A stretch of DNA of 43,437 nt, from NCBI GenBank assembly GCA_001805645.1, contig MHGQ01000064.1:1-43437 (forward strand), given 5' to 3'. Shown here piece by piece: positions 42,016 to 43,437 of this stretch. Source of the DNA: Omnitrophica WOR_2 bacterium RIFCSPHIGHO2_02_FULL_50_17 (GTDB taxonomy: Bacteria; Omnitrophota; Gorgyraeia; Zapsychrales; Zapsychraceae). Numbering within the stretch: the stretch's first letter is position 1; each line of letters opens with the position of its first letter. The notes beneath the pieces were generated by a model. That model saw only the letters and a list, made by a program, of their open reading frames with translations, made no database searches and was not told where the DNA came from. The translations under genes and the position numbers were made by a program.

Positions 42016-43437
42016 ATGGATCCGGAATCGAATAAAAATACGGTCAAAGTGGGTTCCCGGGACAGCCGCCTGGCGCTTCTTCAGGTGGATGAAATCGAAA
42101 CACTCCTTAAAAAGAAGGGCGCTGCTTTAAAATTCGCACGCAAAGTCTACCGCACCACAGGCGACAAAGACAAGACGACCTCTCTCATTGCCAATACGGC
42201 CGATGACTTTTTTACCGATACTCTCGATGAGGCCGTGCTGGACCGTGAGATTGATATTGCCATCCACAGCGCCAAAGACCTGCCGCAGAAAATACGCGAC
42301 GGAGTTGAAATTTTTGCCCTGACCCAAAGCCCGGATGAAACAGACGCCTTCGTCGGGAAAACAACATTTGATCATTTGCCCAAGGGCGCCAGGGTTGCAA
42401 CAAGCAGCCTCCTGCGCCAACAAGAAGTGAGACGCTTAAGGCCGGATATAAAAACCGTGGATATCCGCGGCACCATTGAAGAGCGCATCCGCAGGATGGA
42501 AGAAGGCCGTTGTGACGGCCTGATCGTGGCCGCCGTCGCCCTCAAGCGGCTCGGCCTCCAGAAATATATCCAAAACATTATGCCCTGGGAGGCGACACCC
42601 TTGCAGGGACAGCTGGCGGTCGCGGGCCGTAAAGACGATACCCCCTTAAAAGAATTGTTCGCCTGCATTGACGTGCGCCGCACTTACGGCCGCGTGATGC
42701 TGGTCGGGGCCGGCCCCGGCGATCCGGAATTGATCACCCTCAAAGGCATCCGCGCCCTGAAAGATGCCAATTGCGTCTTCTACGACTATCTTATCCCCAA
42801 AGAAATTCTCGATTACGCGAAAAAGGCTGAAAAGATTTATGTCGGCAAGCGTAAAGGCGCCCACACCATGCCGCAGGAGGAGTTAAATAGACGCCTGCGT
42901 CAAAAGGCCGTGAAAGGCAGGCGCGTGGTGCGATTGAAGGGAGGAGATCCTCTGGTCTTCGGCCGCGGGGCCGATGAAATCAGCTATTTACGCAGTTATC
43001 ACATTGAAGTGGAGGTCATCCCCGGCGTAAGCTCTGCCACAGGGGTGCCTTCGCATCTGGGAATCCCCTTGACGGCCCGGCAGACCGCCTCCTCGGTTGC
43101 CTTCGTCAGCGGCTACGCTCACGGAGAAAAAGGAACCGAGCGCCGGCAGCTCCACATCCCCCGCGCCGATACCCTTGTTTTTCTCATGGGATTGACCAAG
43201 CTCGACAAAATCGTGCAGTCGCTCTCTGCGGCAAAATGGCCTTCCGATACTCCGGTCATTGTCATCTCCAAAGGCACATGCCCGGACGAAAAAATTATCA
43301 GCGCCACCCTGAAAGATATCCGGCGCAAAGTCCACAAGGAATGCCTGCCGCCGCCGGCCTTGATCGTCGCCGGAGAAACCGTGCGGTTTTGGCAGGAGGG
43401 CCGCCCTTGGCGAGCCTCGCTGCAGGCGGGCCGCCCC
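42016..43437 (+). CDS. HemC-like / uroporphyrinogen-III methyltransferase fusion (3' partial)
   Basis: The frame is open for 474 codons to the window edge and is absent from the ORF track because no stop is reached. Residues about 8-220 match domains 1-2 of porphobilinogen deaminase: VGSRDSRLALLQ, TTGDKDK, AIHSAKDLP with the catalytic Asp, GARVATSSLLRQ, VDIRGTIEERI and QGQLAVAGRKDD. The third domain with the dipyrromethane-cofactor Cys is missing. From about residue 227 (VMLVGAGPGDPELITLKG) it is a CobA/CysG-type methyltransferase with VRLKGGDPLVFGRGADEI and VIPGVSSATGVPSHLGIPLT. A HemD part may follow beyond the window. Role: early tetrapyrrole synthesis towards sirohaem or corrinoids. Confidence 0.9.
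   Translation, partial: MDPESNKNTVKVGSRDSRLALLQVDEIETLLKKKGAALKFARKVYRTTGDKDKTTSLIANTADDFFTDTLDEAVLDREIDIAIHSAKDLPQKIRDGVEIFALTQSPDETDAFVGKTTFDHLPKGARVATSSLLRQQEVRRLRPDIKTVDIRGTIEERIRRMEEGRCDGLIVAAVALKRLGLQKYIQNIMPWEATPLQGQLAVAGRKDDTPLKELFACIDVRRTYGRVMLVGAGPGDPELITLKGIRALKDANCVFYDYLIPKEILDYAKKAEKIYVGKRKGAHTMPQEELNRRLRQKAVKGRRVVRLKGGDPLVFGRGADEISYLRSYHIEVEVIPGVSSATGVPSHLGIPLTARQTASSVAFVSGYAHGEKGTERRQLHIPRADTLVFLMGLTKLDKIVQSLSAAKWPSDTPVIVISKGTCPDEKIISATLKDIRRKVHKECLPPPALIVAGETVRFWQEGRPWRASLQAGRP

Noticed and set aside
1-43437. CRISPR array, insertion sequence transposase, rRNA genes
   Set aside because: No regularly spaced direct repeats, no transposase-like frame and no rRNA sequence were seen.

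Overview
The window reads as chromosomal DNA of an uncultivated diderm bacterium. The style fits Candidatus Omnitrophota or a neighbouring PVC-type lineage: a giant repetitive surface protein, a type II secretion / type IV pilus-like operon, split transketolase and many small palindromic elements. This is inference, since no marker gene is present. Coding density is high, genes often overlap by ATGA, and starts include GTG and TTG.

Layout. (1) 2-7903: 3' part of a giant surface protein with about 17 Kre9/KNH-like beta repeats, ending in a terminator at 7934-7973. (2) 8023-23472: apparently one long + strand operon. It starts with a membrane-anchored protein of unknown function, then an atypical F-type rotary ATPase (epsilon, c, b-delta fusion, alpha, gamma, beta; no subunit a). 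One base later it continues into a type II secretion assembly set: GspE with a C-terminal PilZ domain, GspF, a gluzincin peptidase, GspG, a coiled-coil protein, GspI, GspJ, GspK, a PilM-PilN type GspL and a PilO type GspM. (3) 23493-26282, - strand: single-domain response regulator, membrane PAS histidine kinase, HAMP-like membrane protein and a pilin-like protein lacking a canonical leader-peptide site. (4) 26283-26845: a palindrome-rich spacer holding tRNA-Lys(CTT), flanked by two broken part-copies of the same tRNA, each interrupted in a loop by a pair of abutting hairpins. (5) 26846-30545: pentose phosphate genes: two-subunit transketolase (second subunit split by an in-frame TAA), transaldolase and 6-phosphogluconolactonase. 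(6) 30590-39018: acyl-CoA metabolism: PaaK-like ligase, thiolase, FadB-type enzyme, PsbP/DcrB-like anchored protein, RlmC/TrmA-like RNA methyltransferase and acyl-CoA dehydrogenase. A cNMP-binding/P-loop-like/patatin protein (39054-41138) follows. (7) 41344-end: a polytopic membrane protein and the 5' part of a HemC-CobA tetrapyrrole fusion that runs off the window.

Main system of interest: a rotary F1-like ATPase with intact catalytic residues is joined in one transcription unit to a c-di-GMP-responsive (PilZ) secretion ATPase and pseudopilins. It lacks the proton-channel subunit a, the delta N-terminal domain, the matching alpha N-terminal helix and the epsilon C-terminal domain. A second theme is a set of palindromic elements in tRNA-derived sequence, intergenic spacers and, in frame, inside protein genes (FadB-like linker, transketolase N-terminus).
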